DNA of 64,000 nucleotides from the NCBI RefSeq assembly GCF_011305415.1, contig NZ_JAANOQ010000006.1, positions 62,001 through 126,000 of the forward strand, given 5' to 3'. Positions 32,744 through 41,749 of the stretch are shown here, in pieces; position 1 is the stretch's first letter, and each line of letters opens with the position of its first letter. Made by a program: the position numbers and the translations under genes. The notes under the pieces are model-generated. The model did not search any database, had not been told where the DNA came from, and worked only from the letters and a program-made list of their open reading frames with translations. This stretch comes from Flavobacterium bernardetii (GTDB lineage Bacteria; Bacteroidota; Bacteroidia; Flavobacteriales; Flavobacteriaceae).

Positions 32744-33889
32744 ATGTCGAAATTTGATAAAATACGTCCTTATTATGATGCAGAAGTTAACGATGCTATT
32801 CGTGCTTCTATCAATCATCCTATGATGAAAGCATTGATGGATTTTGCTTATCCCAATGTTGAAGAAAGCGTTTGGAAAGAGCAATTGCTTCGCACGCATT
32901 CCATTAGAGATTTTCAAATTAATTTTGCTTATCATGCCATAAAAAAGATTTTGGAGAAAAGTTCTGACGGACTAACTACATCTGGTTTTGAAAAATTAGA
33001 ACCAAACACCTCTTACTTTTTTATTTCGAATCATAGAGATATCATTTTAGATACTTGTCTATTAAACGTATGCTTACACGAACACGGCTTAGTAATGACA
33101 GCTTCTGCCATTGGAGATAATTTAGTGAAGAAAGATTTTTTATTAATGCTTTCAAAACTAAATAGAAACTTTTTAGTGCAAAGAAATCTCACACCGAGAG
33201 AATTATTAGAAAGTTCAAGATTGCTTTCAGAATATATGTACCGATTGGTTTCGAAAGAAAATCGTTCCGTTTGGATTGCACAACGTGAAGGAAGAACCAA
33301 AGACGGAAATGACGCTACACATCCAGGTGTTTTAAAGATGATGGCCATGGCTTCTGACGAAAAAAACAGTATGGATTTCTTCAAAAAAGTAAGAATTGTT
33401 CCTGTTTCCATTTCGTATGAATATGATCCAACAGATGCTTTGAAAATGCCACAATTAATGGCTGAAGCTAATGATGAAATTTACACGAAAGAAAAAAACG
33501 AAGATTTTATTACACTTTTAAGCGGAATTATTGGTCAGAAAAAGCGCATTCACATTCATGTTGGTGATGTTTTAGATAAAGAATTAGATGCTATTACTGC
33601 AGAAACCACAAATTCTAACAAACAAATGTTTGCGTTAGCTCAAGTTGTGGACGATTCTATTTTACAATCGTACAAACTTTGGCCAACCAACTATATTGCA
33701 TACGACATGATAAACAACACCTCTCTTTATTCTGAAAAATATACCGAAGAAGAAAAACAACTCTTCAAACGTAGATTAGAATTGAGAATTAATGCTGATG
33801 ATGCGAAAATGAAAGAAAGTTTCCTAGCTATGTATGCCAATCCGGTAACTAATAAATTAAAATATCAAAAAATTGAAAGCCATTCTTAA
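32744..33889 (+). CDS. 1-acylglycerol-3-phosphate acyltransferase-like protein
   Basis: Product of 381 residues. The acyltransferase block has Ser-Asn-His-Arg-Asp-Ile-Ile-Leu-Asp (the His-x4-Asp catalytic pair, about 87-92) and Gln-Arg-Glu-Gly-Arg-Thr-Lys-Asp-Gly near 178, the counterpart of the Glu-Gly-Thr-Arg motif. It is longer than PlsC and resembles the glycerophosphate acyltransferase-like proteins of Bacteroidota. It overlaps the start of the asparaginase gene by 17 bp, so the two are translationally coupled or at least co-transcribed. Confidence 0.85.
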   Translation: MSKFDKIRPYYDAEVNDAIRASINHPMMKALMDFAYPNVEESVWKEQLLRTHSIRDFQINFAYHAIKKILEKSSDGLTTSGFEKLEPNTSYFFISNHRDIILDTCLLNVCLHEHGLVMTASAIGDNLVKKDFLLMLSKLNRNFLVQRNLTPRELLESSRLLSEYMYRLVSKENRSVWIAQREGRTKDGNDATHPGVLKMMAMASDEKNSMDFFKKVRIVPVSISYEYDPTDALKMPQLMAEANDEIYTKEKNEDFITLLSGIIGQKKRIHIHVGDVLDKELDAITAETTNSNKQMFALAQVVDDSILQSYKLWPTNYIAYDMINNTSLYSEKYTEEEKQLFKRRLELRINADDAKMKESFLAMYANPVTNKLKYQKIESHS

Positions 33890-34910
33890 GCCCAAAATTT
33901 TACTAATTTACACTGGTGGAACTATTGGTATGATAAAAGATGCCGATACTGGAGCGCTAAAAGCTTTCAACTTTAAAAAACTAATAAAAGGCATACCAGA
34001 ATTAAAATTATTGGATTGTGAGATTGAAACGGTTTCATTTGAAAACCCAATCGATTCCTCTAATATGCAAATTACAGATTGGCAAAAAATTGCGATAATT
34101 ATCGAAGAAAATTACAAAAACTTCGATGGTTTTGTAGTGCTTCATGGTTCGGATACGATGTCTTATAGTGCTTCAGCTTTAAGTTTCATGTTCGAAAATT
34201 TAGACAAACCAGTTGTTTTTACGGGTTCCCAATTACCAATTGGTGACTTGCGTACGGATGCAAAAGAAAACTTGATTACAGCCATCCAAATTGCTTCCTT
34301 ACAAGACAAAGGAAAACCAATGATTCAAGAAGTTTCGTTATACTTCGAATACAAATTATATAGAGGAAACAGAACTACAAAAATAAGTGCTGAACATTTT
34401 AATGCATTTGCGTCACCAAACTTTCCAGAATTAGTGGAATCTGGCGTACATTTGAACATAAACAACGCTATTTTATTAAAACAAAAAACCACGAAAAAAC
34501 TTAAAGTCAATACTAATTTTGACGATAATGTTTTGATATTAAAATTATTTCCAGGTATCAACAAGACGATTTTGCATTCTCTTTTGCACACACCAAATTT
34601 AAAAGGTGTAATTTTGGAAACTTACGGATCAGGAAATGCGCCAATGGAAAATTGGTTTATTAGTGAAATTGAAAACGCCATACACCGCGGATTACATATC
34701 GTTAATGTGACACAATGTAGCGGCGGAAGCGTTTTAATGGGAACGTATGAAACTAGCACAAGATTAAAAGAAATTGGTTTAATCTCAGGAAAAAACATCA
34801 CAACTGAAGCTGCAATTACAAAATTAATGTATTTGTTAGGTCAAAACGTGGCAAGTTCAGTATTTAAGACTATTTTTGAGACTCCTTTACGCGGAGAAAT
34901 GAACGATTAA
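33873..34910 (+). CDS. ansA: Type I (cytosolic) L-asparaginase
   Basis: Product of 345 residues. The first catalytic Thr is in Tyr-Thr-Gly-Gly-Thr-Ile-Gly-Met (about 13-20); the second motif is His-Gly-Ser-Asp-Thr-Met near 90, followed by Asp-Leu-Arg-Thr-Asp-Ala-Lys-Glu-Asn. No signal peptide, so it hydrolyses asparagine in the cytosol. The start is a TTG at 33873 inside the preceding gene; no ATG lies between it and the conserved N-terminal strand, so a rare start codon seems genuine. A tRNA-Ser follows directly. Confidence 0.9.
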   Translation: MKAILKPKILLIYTGGTIGMIKDADTGALKAFNFKKLIKGIPELKLLDCEIETVSFENPIDSSNMQITDWQKIAIIIEENYKNFDGFVVLHGSDTMSYSASALSFMFENLDKPVVFTGSQLPIGDLRTDAKENLITAIQIASLQDKGKPMIQEVSLYFEYKLYRGNRTTKISAEHFNAFASPNFPELVESGVHLNINNAILLKQKTTKKLKVNTNFDDNVLILKLFPGINKTILHSLLHTPNLKGVILETYGSGNAPMENWFISEIENAIHRGLHIVNVTQCSGGSVLMGTYETSTRLKEIGLISGKNITTEAAITKLMYLLGQNVASSVFKTIFETPLRGEMND

Positions 34911-34914
34911 AACT

Positions 34915-34999
34915 AGAAAGGTGGCCGAGTGGCTGAAGGCGCACGCTTGGAAAGCGTGTATATGGCAACATATCGAGGGTTCGAATCCCTTCCTTTCTG
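34915..34999 (+). tRNA. tRNA-Ser (anticodon GGA)
   Basis: Acceptor stem AGAAAGG/CCTTTCT, D-arm GCCGAGTGGC, anticodon stem CACGC/GCGTG with loop TTGGAAA (anticodon GGA), a long variable arm around TATGGCAACATA, and T-arm GAGGG-TTCGAAT-CCCTT. The long variable arm and GGA anticodon define a serine tRNA. The CCA end is not encoded. Confidence 0.96.
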
Positions 35000-35013
35000 C
35001 AAAAAACTAAGTG

Positions 35014-35679
35014 ATGAAAATTAAAATATTGTTTTTTTTATGGATTCCGTTTTTTTGTTTCTCTCAAGAAATAAAACCAGCTGAGACGAATTTAACCGAA
35101 AAAGATTCACTTTACAGAGAAGACCAATTTTATGCGTCTTTAAGTTATAATTTAGTTCAGAACAGACCTTCTGGTTTTAAACAATTTTCTTTTTCACCAG
35201 GAATAACGTTTGGGTTTTTAAGAGATTTCCCAATTTCAAAAAACAGACATTGGGCCATTGCACCTGGTTTAGGGTATTCGTATAATAATATTAAACAATT
35301 TATTAATTCTGATGAACTTGCAGGTAATGATATTAGTGAACTTTCAGAAAACATTAGAACAGTTATTACCACTCACGGCATTGAAGTTCCTTTAGAAGTA
35401 AGATGGAGAAATTCTAATCCGACAAGTCATAATTTCTGGAGAATTTATACCGGTTTTAAAGCTACTTATGTATTTAATTCTAAATTAAAAATTCAATCTT
35501 CAGAAGGAACAACCAAAGAATCCATTTCAGAAGAAATTAATCGTTGGCAATATGGTGCTTATATTTCGGTTGGATTTAACACTTGGAATCCCTACGTCTA
35601 TTACGGTTTGAACCCGATTTTTAAAGACGGCTCGAAGATGAGTAATTTTAATATTGGCTTTCAGTTTTACATACTATAA
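35014..35679 (+). CDS. PorT-like outer-membrane beta-barrel protein
   Basis: Product of 221 residues from the ATG at 35014; a GTG one codon upstream (35011) would add a single Met. The signal peptide ends Phe-Cys-Phe-Ser-Gln. The rest is strand-rich with Phe-Ser-Pro-Gly-Ile-Thr-Phe-Gly-Phe, Pro-Gly-Leu-Gly-Tyr-Ser-Tyr and an aromatic C-terminal strand (Gly-Phe-Gln-Phe-Tyr-Ile-Leu), as in the porin/PorT-like barrels of Bacteroidota. Whether it takes part in type IX secretion is not shown. Its 3' end overlaps the convergent PAP2-like gene by 13 bp. Confidence 0.72.
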   Translation: MKIKILFFLWIPFFCFSQEIKPAETNLTEKDSLYREDQFYASLSYNLVQNRPSGFKQFSFSPGITFGFLRDFPISKNRHWAIAPGLGYSYNNIKQFINSDELAGNDISELSENIRTVITTHGIEVPLEVRWRNSNPTSHNFWRIYTGFKATYVFNSKLKIQSSEGTTKESISEEINRWQYGAYISVGFNTWNPYVYYGLNPIFKDGSKMSNFNIGFQFYIL

Positions 35680-36278
35680 AACCAAACAAACACTTGCGGT
35701 AACGCACCAATAAACATTCCTGCTATTAATTCAATTGGCGTATGTGCTTTCATGTATAAACGTGAAGAAGCAACAAAACCTACACACATTATTAAATACG
35801 CAATAGTATAAGTCGCTTCAATTTCTAAATAACTGGTTAGCATCACAACGAAAACAAATAATGATGTAATGCCAATCATGTGTAAACTGGTTTTAAACCT
35901 CAACATAACGGAAACAAAAACCAAAAAAGAACTGATAAATCCGGCTTGAAAAAACTTATATAATTCAGGAAAATGAATTTCTAAAACTGTGAAATTCAAC
36001 AAAATATACAACAATATGATTTGTATAAAAATGGGCAATCTTCTTTCTTCTATGGTAGCTTCAGTGAAAGATTTTACTTTTTTCAAAGCTTTTAACAACA
36101 TATAAAAACTTATCGGTAAAAGTATCGTTAGTATGAAAATCTGAATGAAAGACAAATAGACTTCGAGTAGTAAGGAAATGTTTTTAGTAAATAAAAAATA
36201 TAAGACAGCTCCATAAATTGAGATAAATATGGGATGAAAAATGTATGAAAACGGTTGTAAAAGGTATTTTGTTTTCAA
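35667..36278 (-). CDS. PAP2-like integral membrane protein
   Basis: Product of 203 residues with about six membrane helices. Ser-Leu-His-Met-Ile-Gly and Ser-Ser-Arg-Leu-Tyr-Met-Lys-Ala-His-Thr-Pro-Ile-Glu-Leu recall the second and third PAP2 phosphatase motifs (Ser-x-His and Ser-Arg-x5-His), though the first motif (Lys-x6-Arg-Pro) is not convincing. It may be a lipid phosphatase or a non-catalytic relative. Confidence 0.65.
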   Translation of the reverse strand: MKTKYLLQPFSYIFHPIFISIYGAVLYFLFTKNISLLLEVYLSFIQIFILTILLPISFYMLLKALKKVKSFTEATIEERRLPIFIQIILLYILLNFTVLEIHFPELYKFFQAGFISSFLVFVSVMLRFKTSLHMIGITSLFVFVVMLTSYLEIEATYTIAYLIMCVGFVASSRLYMKAHTPIELIAGMFIGALPQVFVWFYSM

Positions 36279-36309
36279 GCTGAATAGTTTTTAGAAAATA
36301 TCACTAAAG

Positions 36310-37782
36310 CTACATTTTTTTTCTCAAACGAGCCACAGGAATTTCTAATTGTTCTCTGTATTTCGCGATAGTTCTTCTAGCAATTGGAAAACCTTTTTCT
36401 TTTAACATGGCTGCTAAATCTTCGTCTGGTAAAGGTTTGCTTTTGTCTTCTTCCGCAATAACTCTTTCTAAAATGTTTTTAATTTCGATGGTAGAAACAT
36501 CTTCTCCTTGGTCGTTTTTCATCGCTTCAGAAAAGAATTCTTTGATTAATTTCGTTCCGTAAGGCGTATCTACATATTTGCTATTTGCCACACGAGAAAT
36601 TGTAGAAATATCTAAACCAATCATATCGGCAATATCTTTCAGAATCATTGGTTTTAACTTCGATTCTTCGCCGTCTAAGAAATATTCTTGTTGGAAATAC
36701 ATAATCGCATTCATCGTCACAAAAAGTGTTTCTTGACGTTGTTTAATCGCATCAATAAACCATTTCGCAGAATCTAATTTTTGTTTGATAAACTGAACGG
36801 CATCTTTTTGTGAATTCGATTTATCACTAGAGACTTTATACGTTTGCAACATTTCTTGATAATCTTTAGAAACGTGCAATTCTGGAGCATTTCTGCCGTT
36901 TAGAAGTAATTCTAATTCGCCATCTACAATTCGAATCGTAAAATCTGGAACTACGTGTTCCACCATTCTACTGTTGCTATCATAACTTCCTCCTGGTTTT
37001 GGATTTAGTTTTTCAATTTCATCAATGGCTTTTTTCAATTGCTCTTTCGTACAATCGAATTTTTGTAATAATTTATCGTAATGTTTCTTGGTGAAAGCAT
37101 CAAATTGTTTTTCAATTACAGCAATCGCTAAATTTACAGAATCTGTTGGCGTTTTGTGTTTTAGTTGAATTAACAAACATTCTTGCAAATCTCTTGCACC
37201 AACACCAGAAGGTTCTAATTGCTGTACGATGTGTAAGATTCTATCTACTGTTTTTTCATCGGTATAGACACCTTGTGTAAACGCCATATCATCCACAATA
37301 TCTTGAATCGTTCTTCTGATATAACCAGAATCTTCGATACTTCCGACTAAAAACTCTGCGATTTCTCTGTCGTTTTCCGTAAGAATAAACGTATTTAACT
37401 GATTAATTAAATCTTGATGAAAACTAACTTGTGCTTGCATGGGCATCGTTCTGTCTTCGTCGTCATCGCTATAATTATTGCTTTGGTATTTGTAATCTGG
37501 AGTTTCGTCGTTGCTTAAATATTCATCGATGTTGATGTCGCCAGTGTCAATTTGATCGTTGTCGTAATCGTCATAATTATCATCGTCATTTGAATTATCA
37601 TTATAATCATCTAACGATTCATTATTGTCATCTAAACTTCCTTCTAAAGCTGGATTTTCAACCATTTCTTCTTGCAAACGTTGCTCAAAAGCTTGCGTAG
37701 GCAATTGAATTAACTTCATCAACTGAATTTGTTGAGGAGATAATTTTTGCGATAATTTGAAATTTAAACTGTGTTTTAACAT
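36310..37782 (-). CDS. rpoN: RNA polymerase sigma-54 factor
   Basis: Product of 490 residues. Region I is Gln- and Leu-rich (Leu-Ser-Pro-Gln-Gln-Ile-Gln-Leu-Met, about 14-22), region II is a long acidic Asp/Asn stretch (about 50-110), then the core-binding domain, and a C-terminal RpoN box Ala-Arg-Arg-Thr-Ile-Ala-Lys-Tyr-Arg-Glu (about 469-478) that reads the -24 promoter element. It directs transcription dependent on AAA+ activators. The gene follows asnS, and its upstream gap is made of nine seven-base tandem units. Confidence 0.93.
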   Translation of the reverse strand: MLKHSLNFKLSQKLSPQQIQLMKLIQLPTQAFEQRLQEEMVENPALEGSLDDNNESLDDYNDNSNDDDNYDDYDNDQIDTGDINIDEYLSNDETPDYKYQSNNYSDDDEDRTMPMQAQVSFHQDLINQLNTFILTENDREIAEFLVGSIEDSGYIRRTIQDIVDDMAFTQGVYTDEKTVDRILHIVQQLEPSGVGARDLQECLLIQLKHKTPTDSVNLAIAVIEKQFDAFTKKHYDKLLQKFDCTKEQLKKAIDEIEKLNPKPGGSYDSNSRMVEHVVPDFTIRIVDGELELLLNGRNAPELHVSKDYQEMLQTYKVSSDKSNSQKDAVQFIKQKLDSAKWFIDAIKQRQETLFVTMNAIMYFQQEYFLDGEESKLKPMILKDIADMIGLDISTISRVANSKYVDTPYGTKLIKEFFSEAMKNDQGEDVSTIEIKNILERVIAEEDKSKPLPDEDLAAMLKEKGFPIARRTIAKYREQLEIPVARLRKKM

Positions 37783-37786
37783 TATA

Positions 37787-37849
37787 TTTTGCTTTAAGCT
37801 GTATGCATTATGCTTTAAGCCTATTGCCTATTGCCTAATGCCTATTGCC
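37787..37849. repeat. Nine tandem seven-base units before rpoN
   Basis: Plus strand, from 37787: TTTTGCT, TTAAGCT, GTATGCA, TTATGCT, TTAAGCC, TATTGCC, TATTGCC, TAATGCC, TATTGCC. GC occupies positions 5-6 of every unit without any insertion or deletion. The array fills nearly the whole gap between asnS and rpoN and ends four bases before the rpoN ATG. Confidence 0.8.
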
Positions 37850-37852
37850 TTA

Positions 37853-39304
37853 TTAAAATTCTGCGTTATCTGGAGTTCTTGGGAAAGGAATTACGTCACG
37901 GATATTTGTCATACCAGTTACGAATAATACCAATCTTTCGAAACCTAATCCGAAACCTGAATGCACGGCTGAACCGAATCTACGAGTATCTAAATACCAC
38001 CATAATTCTTCTTCATCTATACCTAAAGCTTTCATTTTTTCGATTAAAACGTCTAAACGTTCTTCTCTTTGAGAACCTCCAACAATTTCTCCAATTCCAG
38101 GGAATAAAATATCCATAGCTCTTACCGTTTCTTTTCCTGGTTCTGTTCCGTCATTTAAACGCATGTAAAACGCTTTAATTTTCGCAGGATAATCGAATAA
38201 AATTACTGGACATTTGAAATGTTTTTCAACCAAGAAACGTTCGTGTTCTGATTGTAAATCGGCACCCCATTCGTCAATTAAATATTGGAATTTTTTATTT
38301 TTATTTGGTTTCGAATTCTTTAAAATATCGATAGCTTCTGTATATGAAACACGTTTGAAATTGTTTTCTAAAACGAAATTCAATTTTTCTAATAACGGCA
38401 TTTCGCTACGTTCTGCTTGTGGTTTGTTTTTTTCTTCTTCGATTAAACGGTTTTCTAAGAACTTTAAATCTTCAGAACATTTATCCATCGTGTATTTTAT
38501 CACATTTTGAATAAAATCTTCTGCTAAATCCATGTTCGCAGCTAAATCATTGAACGCTACTTCTGGCTCAATCATCCAAAATTCCGCTAAGTGACGAGAC
38601 GTATTTGAATTCTCCGCACGGAACGTTGGTCCGAACGTATAAACCTGACCTAAAGACATCGCATAAGTTTCTGCTTCTAACTGTCCAGAAACCGTAAGAT
38701 TCGTTTGTTTTCCGAAAAAGTCTTCTTTGTAGTTTACTTTTCCTTCTTCTGTTCTTGGTGTATTGTCAAATGGTAAAGCCGAAACTTGGAACATTTCTCC
38801 AGCGCCTTCAGCATCTGAACCTGTAATAATTGGTGTATTTACATACACAAATCCTTTTTCTTGAAAATATTTATGCACCGCGAAAGACAACGTAGAACGC
38901 ACACGCATAATCGCACCAAACATATTTGTTCTCGTACGTAAATGGGCATTTTCTCTTAAGAAGTCTAAACTTGGTTTGTTTTTGGGTTGTATTGGGAATT
39001 TTTCCGCATCAGAATCTCCTAGAATTTCTAGCTTAGTTACTTGAATTTCTACTTTCTGACCCGCACCTTGACTTTCCACCAAAGTTCCAATAACAGAAAC
39101 AGCCGCTCCAGTTGTGATACGCTTTAACGTTTCTTCAGGCGTGTTTTCAAAATCTACTACACACTGAATATTATTAAGTGTTGAACCATCGTTTAAAGCA
39201 ATAAACTGATTGTTTCTAAACGTTCTTACCCAACCTTTTGCGTTTACTTCTTGTATCGTTTTTGTATTTTCTAATAAATCTATAATTCTTATGTGCTTCT
39301 TCAT
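37853..39304 (-). CDS. asnS: Asparaginyl-tRNA synthetase
   Basis: Product of 483 residues, a class II aminoacyl-tRNA synthetase: N-terminal OB-fold anticodon-binding domain (about 15-110, Lys-Gly-Trp-Val-Arg-Thr-Phe-Arg) and a catalytic domain with motif 2 Phe-Arg-Ala-Glu-Asn-Ser near 230 and motif 3 Gly-Phe-Gly-Leu-Gly-Phe-Glu-Arg near 450. It charges tRNA-Asn in the cytosol. A minus-strand -7 box TATATTTG lies at 39337-39330. Probably co-transcribed with rpoN. Confidence 0.95.
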   Translation of the reverse strand: MKKHIRIIDLLENTKTIQEVNAKGWVRTFRNNQFIALNDGSTLNNIQCVVDFENTPEETLKRITTGAAVSVIGTLVESQGAGQKVEIQVTKLEILGDSDAEKFPIQPKNKPSLDFLRENAHLRTRTNMFGAIMRVRSTLSFAVHKYFQEKGFVYVNTPIITGSDAEGAGEMFQVSALPFDNTPRTEEGKVNYKEDFFGKQTNLTVSGQLEAETYAMSLGQVYTFGPTFRAENSNTSRHLAEFWMIEPEVAFNDLAANMDLAEDFIQNVIKYTMDKCSEDLKFLENRLIEEEKNKPQAERSEMPLLEKLNFVLENNFKRVSYTEAIDILKNSKPNKNKKFQYLIDEWGADLQSEHERFLVEKHFKCPVILFDYPAKIKAFYMRLNDGTEPGKETVRAMDILFPGIGEIVGGSQREERLDVLIEKMKALGIDEEELWWYLDTRRFGSAVHSGFGLGFERLVLFVTGMTNIRDVIPFPRTPDNAEF

Positions 39305-39397
39305 CTTTTACTACTATTCATTTAAAGTGCAAATATAGTGCGAATTATTGAGTTTTAGAAATGTGTTTTTACAGTTTATTGTATTTAGGATTTTTGT

Positions 39398-39416
39398 ATA
39401 TTTGTATTACAAATAT
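39398..39416 (+). promoter_or_regulatory. Operator/promoter of the toxin-antitoxin pair
   Basis: ATATTTGT, three bases, ACAAATAT: perfect 8-bp arms. The -7 box TATATTTG (39397-39404) is inside the left arm, so a repressor bound here would block transcription. Antitoxins of this type usually bind such palindromes to control their own operon. Confidence 0.6.
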
Positions 39417-39426
39417 TTATAATATT

Positions 39427-39642
39427 ATGGACTTAGCAACGAGAAAGTATAATTTTATTCAGGAAGTTTTTTCTATAGAAAATGAAATTTTTGAGAAATT
39501 AGAAAAGATTTTAAAAAAAGAGAAAACTGAAAAATCTGAAATCCCATTAGACCATAAGTTAGAACTTGAAAAACGTTTAGAAGAATATAGAAAAAATCCT
39601 GAAAACGTTTTAAATTGGTCTGATTTGAAAGAAAAATGGTAA
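39427..39642 (+). CDS. Antitoxin of a ParE/RelE-type module
   Basis: About 71 residues from the ATG at 39427 (Met-Asp-Leu-Ala-Thr-Arg-Lys-Tyr); an ATG at 39361 would extend through the promoter and operator and is rejected. The product is highly charged and helical, ending Pro-Glu-Asn-Val-Leu-Asn-Trp-Ser-Asp-Leu-Lys-Glu-Lys-Trp, a tail typical of the addiction-module components paired with RelE/ParE toxins in Bacteroidota. It overlaps the toxin gene, as usual for such pairs, and should neutralise it. Confidence 0.8.
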   Translation: MDLATRKYNFIQEVFSIENEIFEKLEKILKKEKTEKSEIPLDHKLELEKRLEEYRKNPENVLNWSDLKEKW

Positions 39643-39944
39643 TGAAATATTCATTAAAATTAGTACCGTTTGTTTATAAAGATTTACAAAAAGCTAAAAA
39701 ATGGTACACCACTATTAATCCTGAATTAGCAAACGATTTTAAAGAAAAAGTAAATCAGGAATTTGAATACATCAATCAATTTCCAAAAAATTATCAAAAA
39801 AAACATAACGAAATCAGACAAGCATTTGTAACAAGATTTCCTTATACCATTTACTACACCATTGAAGAAGAACTAAAAACCATTCTTGTAATTGGAGTTT
39901 TAGCACAAAAACAAAGTTTTGAAAAGATTAAGAAAAGAGTATAA
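39636..39944 (+). CDS. ParE/RelE-type toxin
   Basis: Product of 100 to 102 residues. The start is either the ATG at 39636 (7-bp overlap with the antitoxin) or the ATG at 39642 (TAATG, 1-bp overlap, beginning Met-Lys-Tyr-Ser). The fold signatures are Asp-Leu-Gln-Lys-Ala-Lys-Lys-Trp-Tyr in the first helix and Phe-Pro-Tyr-Thr-Ile-Tyr-Tyr-Thr-Ile in the central sheet. RelE-type toxins cut mRNA at the ribosome and ParE-type ones poison gyrase; which applies here cannot be told. Confidence 0.85.
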   Translation: MVMKYSLKLVPFVYKDLQKAKKWYTTINPELANDFKEKVNQEFEYINQFPKNYQKKHNEIRQAFVTRFPYTIYYTIEEELKTILVIGVLAQKQSFEKIKKRV

Positions 39945-39994
39945 AACAAATTTAACTTTTTAAAGCATAATTTTTTATTCCATATTTTTACGAA

Positions 39995-41011
39995 ATGATT
40001 TTAGTTACAGGCGGAACAGGTTTAGTGGGTTTACATTTATTATTGCAACTTTCTCAAGAAAAGGAAGCGATTCGAGCAATATATAGATCGGAGAAAAAAC
40101 TACAACACGTTAAAAATTTATTCCAAGCTGCAAACCAACTTGCTGCATTTGAAAAAATTGATTGGATGCAAGCTGATATTTTAGATGTTCCCGCGCTTGA
40201 ATTAGCTTTTACAGATGTTACTTTAGTGTATCATTGCGCCGCTTTGGTTTCTTTTAATCCGAAAGACGAAGACAAACTCTATCAAAATAATATTGTTGGA
40301 ACGGCGAATGTGGTTAACATTTCCCTTTCGAAAAACGTAAAAAAATTAGCGTATGTGAGTTCGATTGCTGCCTTAGGAAATGGAACAGAGCATAATTTAA
40401 TCATCAACGAAGAAACGGAGAGAAATAATGAAGCAGTTAGAAGCGATTATTCGATTTCGAAATTTGGAGCAGAAATGGAAGTTTGGCGTGGCTTTCAAGA
40501 AGGTTTGGATGTGGTGATTGTCAATCCAGGTGTAATTTTCGGAAACGGATTTCCTAAAGAAGGAAGTTCATTATTCATTCAAAATATCAAAGACGGACAA
40601 TCGTTTTATACTTTGGGCAAACTCGGAATTGTAGCTGTGGAAGATGTGGTAAAAGCCTTGACGACTTTAATGAAAAGCACCATTTCTGGAGAAAGATTTA
40701 TTTTAGTTGCTGAAGATGTAACTTATAAAGAATTATTTGACCGCATTGCTGAGATTCTGAAACAAGTTCAGAATGACAAAAGAATAAAAAAACCGAAATA
40801 TTTGGTCAAAAAATGGCAAGTGCAAGTTGCACGAATATTGGAATTTATTTTCGCAACCTTATTTTTTAGAAACAGAATGCTGAGCCAATCCACTATAAAT
40901 TCTTTATACAATTTAGAAATTCATGATACGAGCAAAATCAAAAAAGCGATAGATTTTGAGTTTAGTAATATGAAAATGTATTTGAAAGGATTGATAGAAA
41001 AAACGAAATAA
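39995..41011 (+). CDS. NAD-dependent epimerase/dehydratase family protein
   Basis: Product of 338 residues, extended short-chain dehydrogenase fold. The NAD-binding motif Thr-Gly-Gly-Thr-Gly-Leu-Val-Gly is at 5-12, and the catalytic Tyr-x3-Lys is in Asp-Tyr-Ser-Ile-Ser-Lys near 149-154. It probably acts on a sugar nucleotide or a ketone such as dihydroflavonol-type substrates; the substrate is unknown. Residues 253-261 are encoded by a copy of a palindromic intergenic repeat (40751-40777), which adds Glu-Ile-Leu-Lys-Gln-Val-Gln-Asn-Asp to the protein. Confidence 0.85.
   Translation: MILVTGGTGLVGLHLLLQLSQEKEAIRAIYRSEKKLQHVKNLFQAANQLAAFEKIDWMQADILDVPALELAFTDVTLVYHCAALVSFNPKDEDKLYQNNIVGTANVVNISLSKNVKKLAYVSSIAALGNGTEHNLIINEETERNNEAVRSDYSISKFGAEMEVWRGFQEGLDVVIVNPGVIFGNGFPKEGSSLFIQNIKDGQSFYTLGKLGIVAVEDVVKALTTLMKSTISGERFILVAEDVTYKELFDRIAEILKQVQNDKRIKKPKYLVKKWQVQVARILEFIFATLFFRNRMLSQSTINSLYNLEIHDTSKIKKAIDFEFSNMKMYLKGLIEKTK
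40751..40777 (+). repeat. REP-like palindrome inside a coding gene
   Basis: Contains TTCTGAA-ACAAG-TTCAGAA. The 32 bases 40750-40781 are identical to 41061-41092 in the intergenic region that follows. It is in frame and encodes Glu-Ile-Leu-Lys-Gln-Val-Gln-Asn-Asp. Confidence 0.8.
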
Positions 41012-41029
41012 AAAAACCAGCCTAGTCTT

Positions 41030-41088
41030 GTCAACCTGAACTTGTTTCAGGTTCTCGCCTTGAGATTCTGAAACAAGTTCAGAATGAC
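41030..41088. repeat. Inverted pair of REP-like palindromes
   Basis: Unit 41030-41056 (core CCTGAA-CTTGT-TTCAGG) and unit 41062-41088 (core TTCTGAA-ACAAG-TTCAGAA) face each other across five bases. They differ at two positions in each arm, AC/GT against TT/AA, so that pairing is kept. Repeats with this CTGAAACAAGTTCAG core are widespread in Bacteroidota genomes. Confidence 0.8.
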
Positions 41089-41102
41089 AAAATACAAACA
41101 CA

Positions 41103-41136
41103 AAAAACCCTGCAAACTTATTATTTGCAGGGTTTT
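41103..41136. terminator. Bidirectional terminator
   Basis: AAAACCCTGCAAA and TTTGCAGGGTTTT form a perfect 13-bp stem between the convergent epimerase and frr genes. Confidence 0.9.
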
Positions 41137-41175
41137 CTTTATTCTATATTCTTTAATATATTTTCTAAAAGAAAC

Positions 41176-41739
41176 TTATACCTTCATTATTTCAGCTTCT
41201 TTAACCGCTAATACTTCTTCAATTTTTTTGATATACGAATCTGTTAATTTTTGAACAGAATCTTCAGCTACTTTACAAATATCTTCAGACGTTCCGTTTT
41301 TTTCTTCTTTTTTAATGTCGCTATTGGCGTCTTTTCTTGCGTTTCTGATACCTACTTTAGCATCTTCCGCTTCCGCTTTAGCTTGTTTTACTAATTCTTT
41401 ACGTCTGTCTTCCGTTAATGCTGGAATACTTATGATAATATTATCACCATTGTTCATCGGGTTTAAACCTAAATTAGCAATCATAATCGCCTTTTCAATA
41501 GGTTGTAACATCGCTTTTTCCCAAGGCGTTACTGTTAATGTTCTTGCGTCAGCTGCCACAACATTTGCTACTTGAGACAAAGCGGTTTGTGCACCATAAT
41601 AATCTACAAAAACACTTCCTAACATTTGAGGAGACGCTTTACCTGCTCTGATGTTTAAAAATTCTTTTTCTAAATGCGCTACAGATCCATTCATAGATTC
41701 TTTAGCACTGTCGATAATAAAATTAATTTCTTCTGTCAT
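41176..41739 (-). CDS. frr: Ribosome recycling factor
   Basis: Product of 187 residues, normal length. The three-helix bundle signature is clear: Phe-Leu-Asn-Ile-Arg-Ala-Gly-Lys-Ala-Ser near 27-36, Val-Thr-Pro-Trp-Glu-Lys near 90 and Asn-Ala-Arg-Lys-Asp-Ala-Asn near 133. It releases ribosomes from mRNA after termination together with EF-G. It lies after pyrH on the same strand, the usual order (pyrH-frr) in many bacteria. Its start codon is preceded, ten bases away, by three seven-base units. Confidence 0.95.
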   Translation of the reverse strand: MTEEINFIIDSAKESMNGSVAHLEKEFLNIRAGKASPQMLGSVFVDYYGAQTALSQVANVVAADARTLTVTPWEKAMLQPIEKAIMIANLGLNPMNNGDNIIISIPALTEDRRKELVKQAKAEAEDAKVGIRNARKDANSDIKKEEKNGTSEDICKVAEDSVQKLTDSYIKKIEEVLAVKEAEIMKV

Positions 41740-41749
41740 AATACTCTTG

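Noticed and set aside
37787..37849. CRISPR array or other direct-repeat immunity locus
   Set aside because: The units are seven bases without spacers and no cas genes are present in the window.
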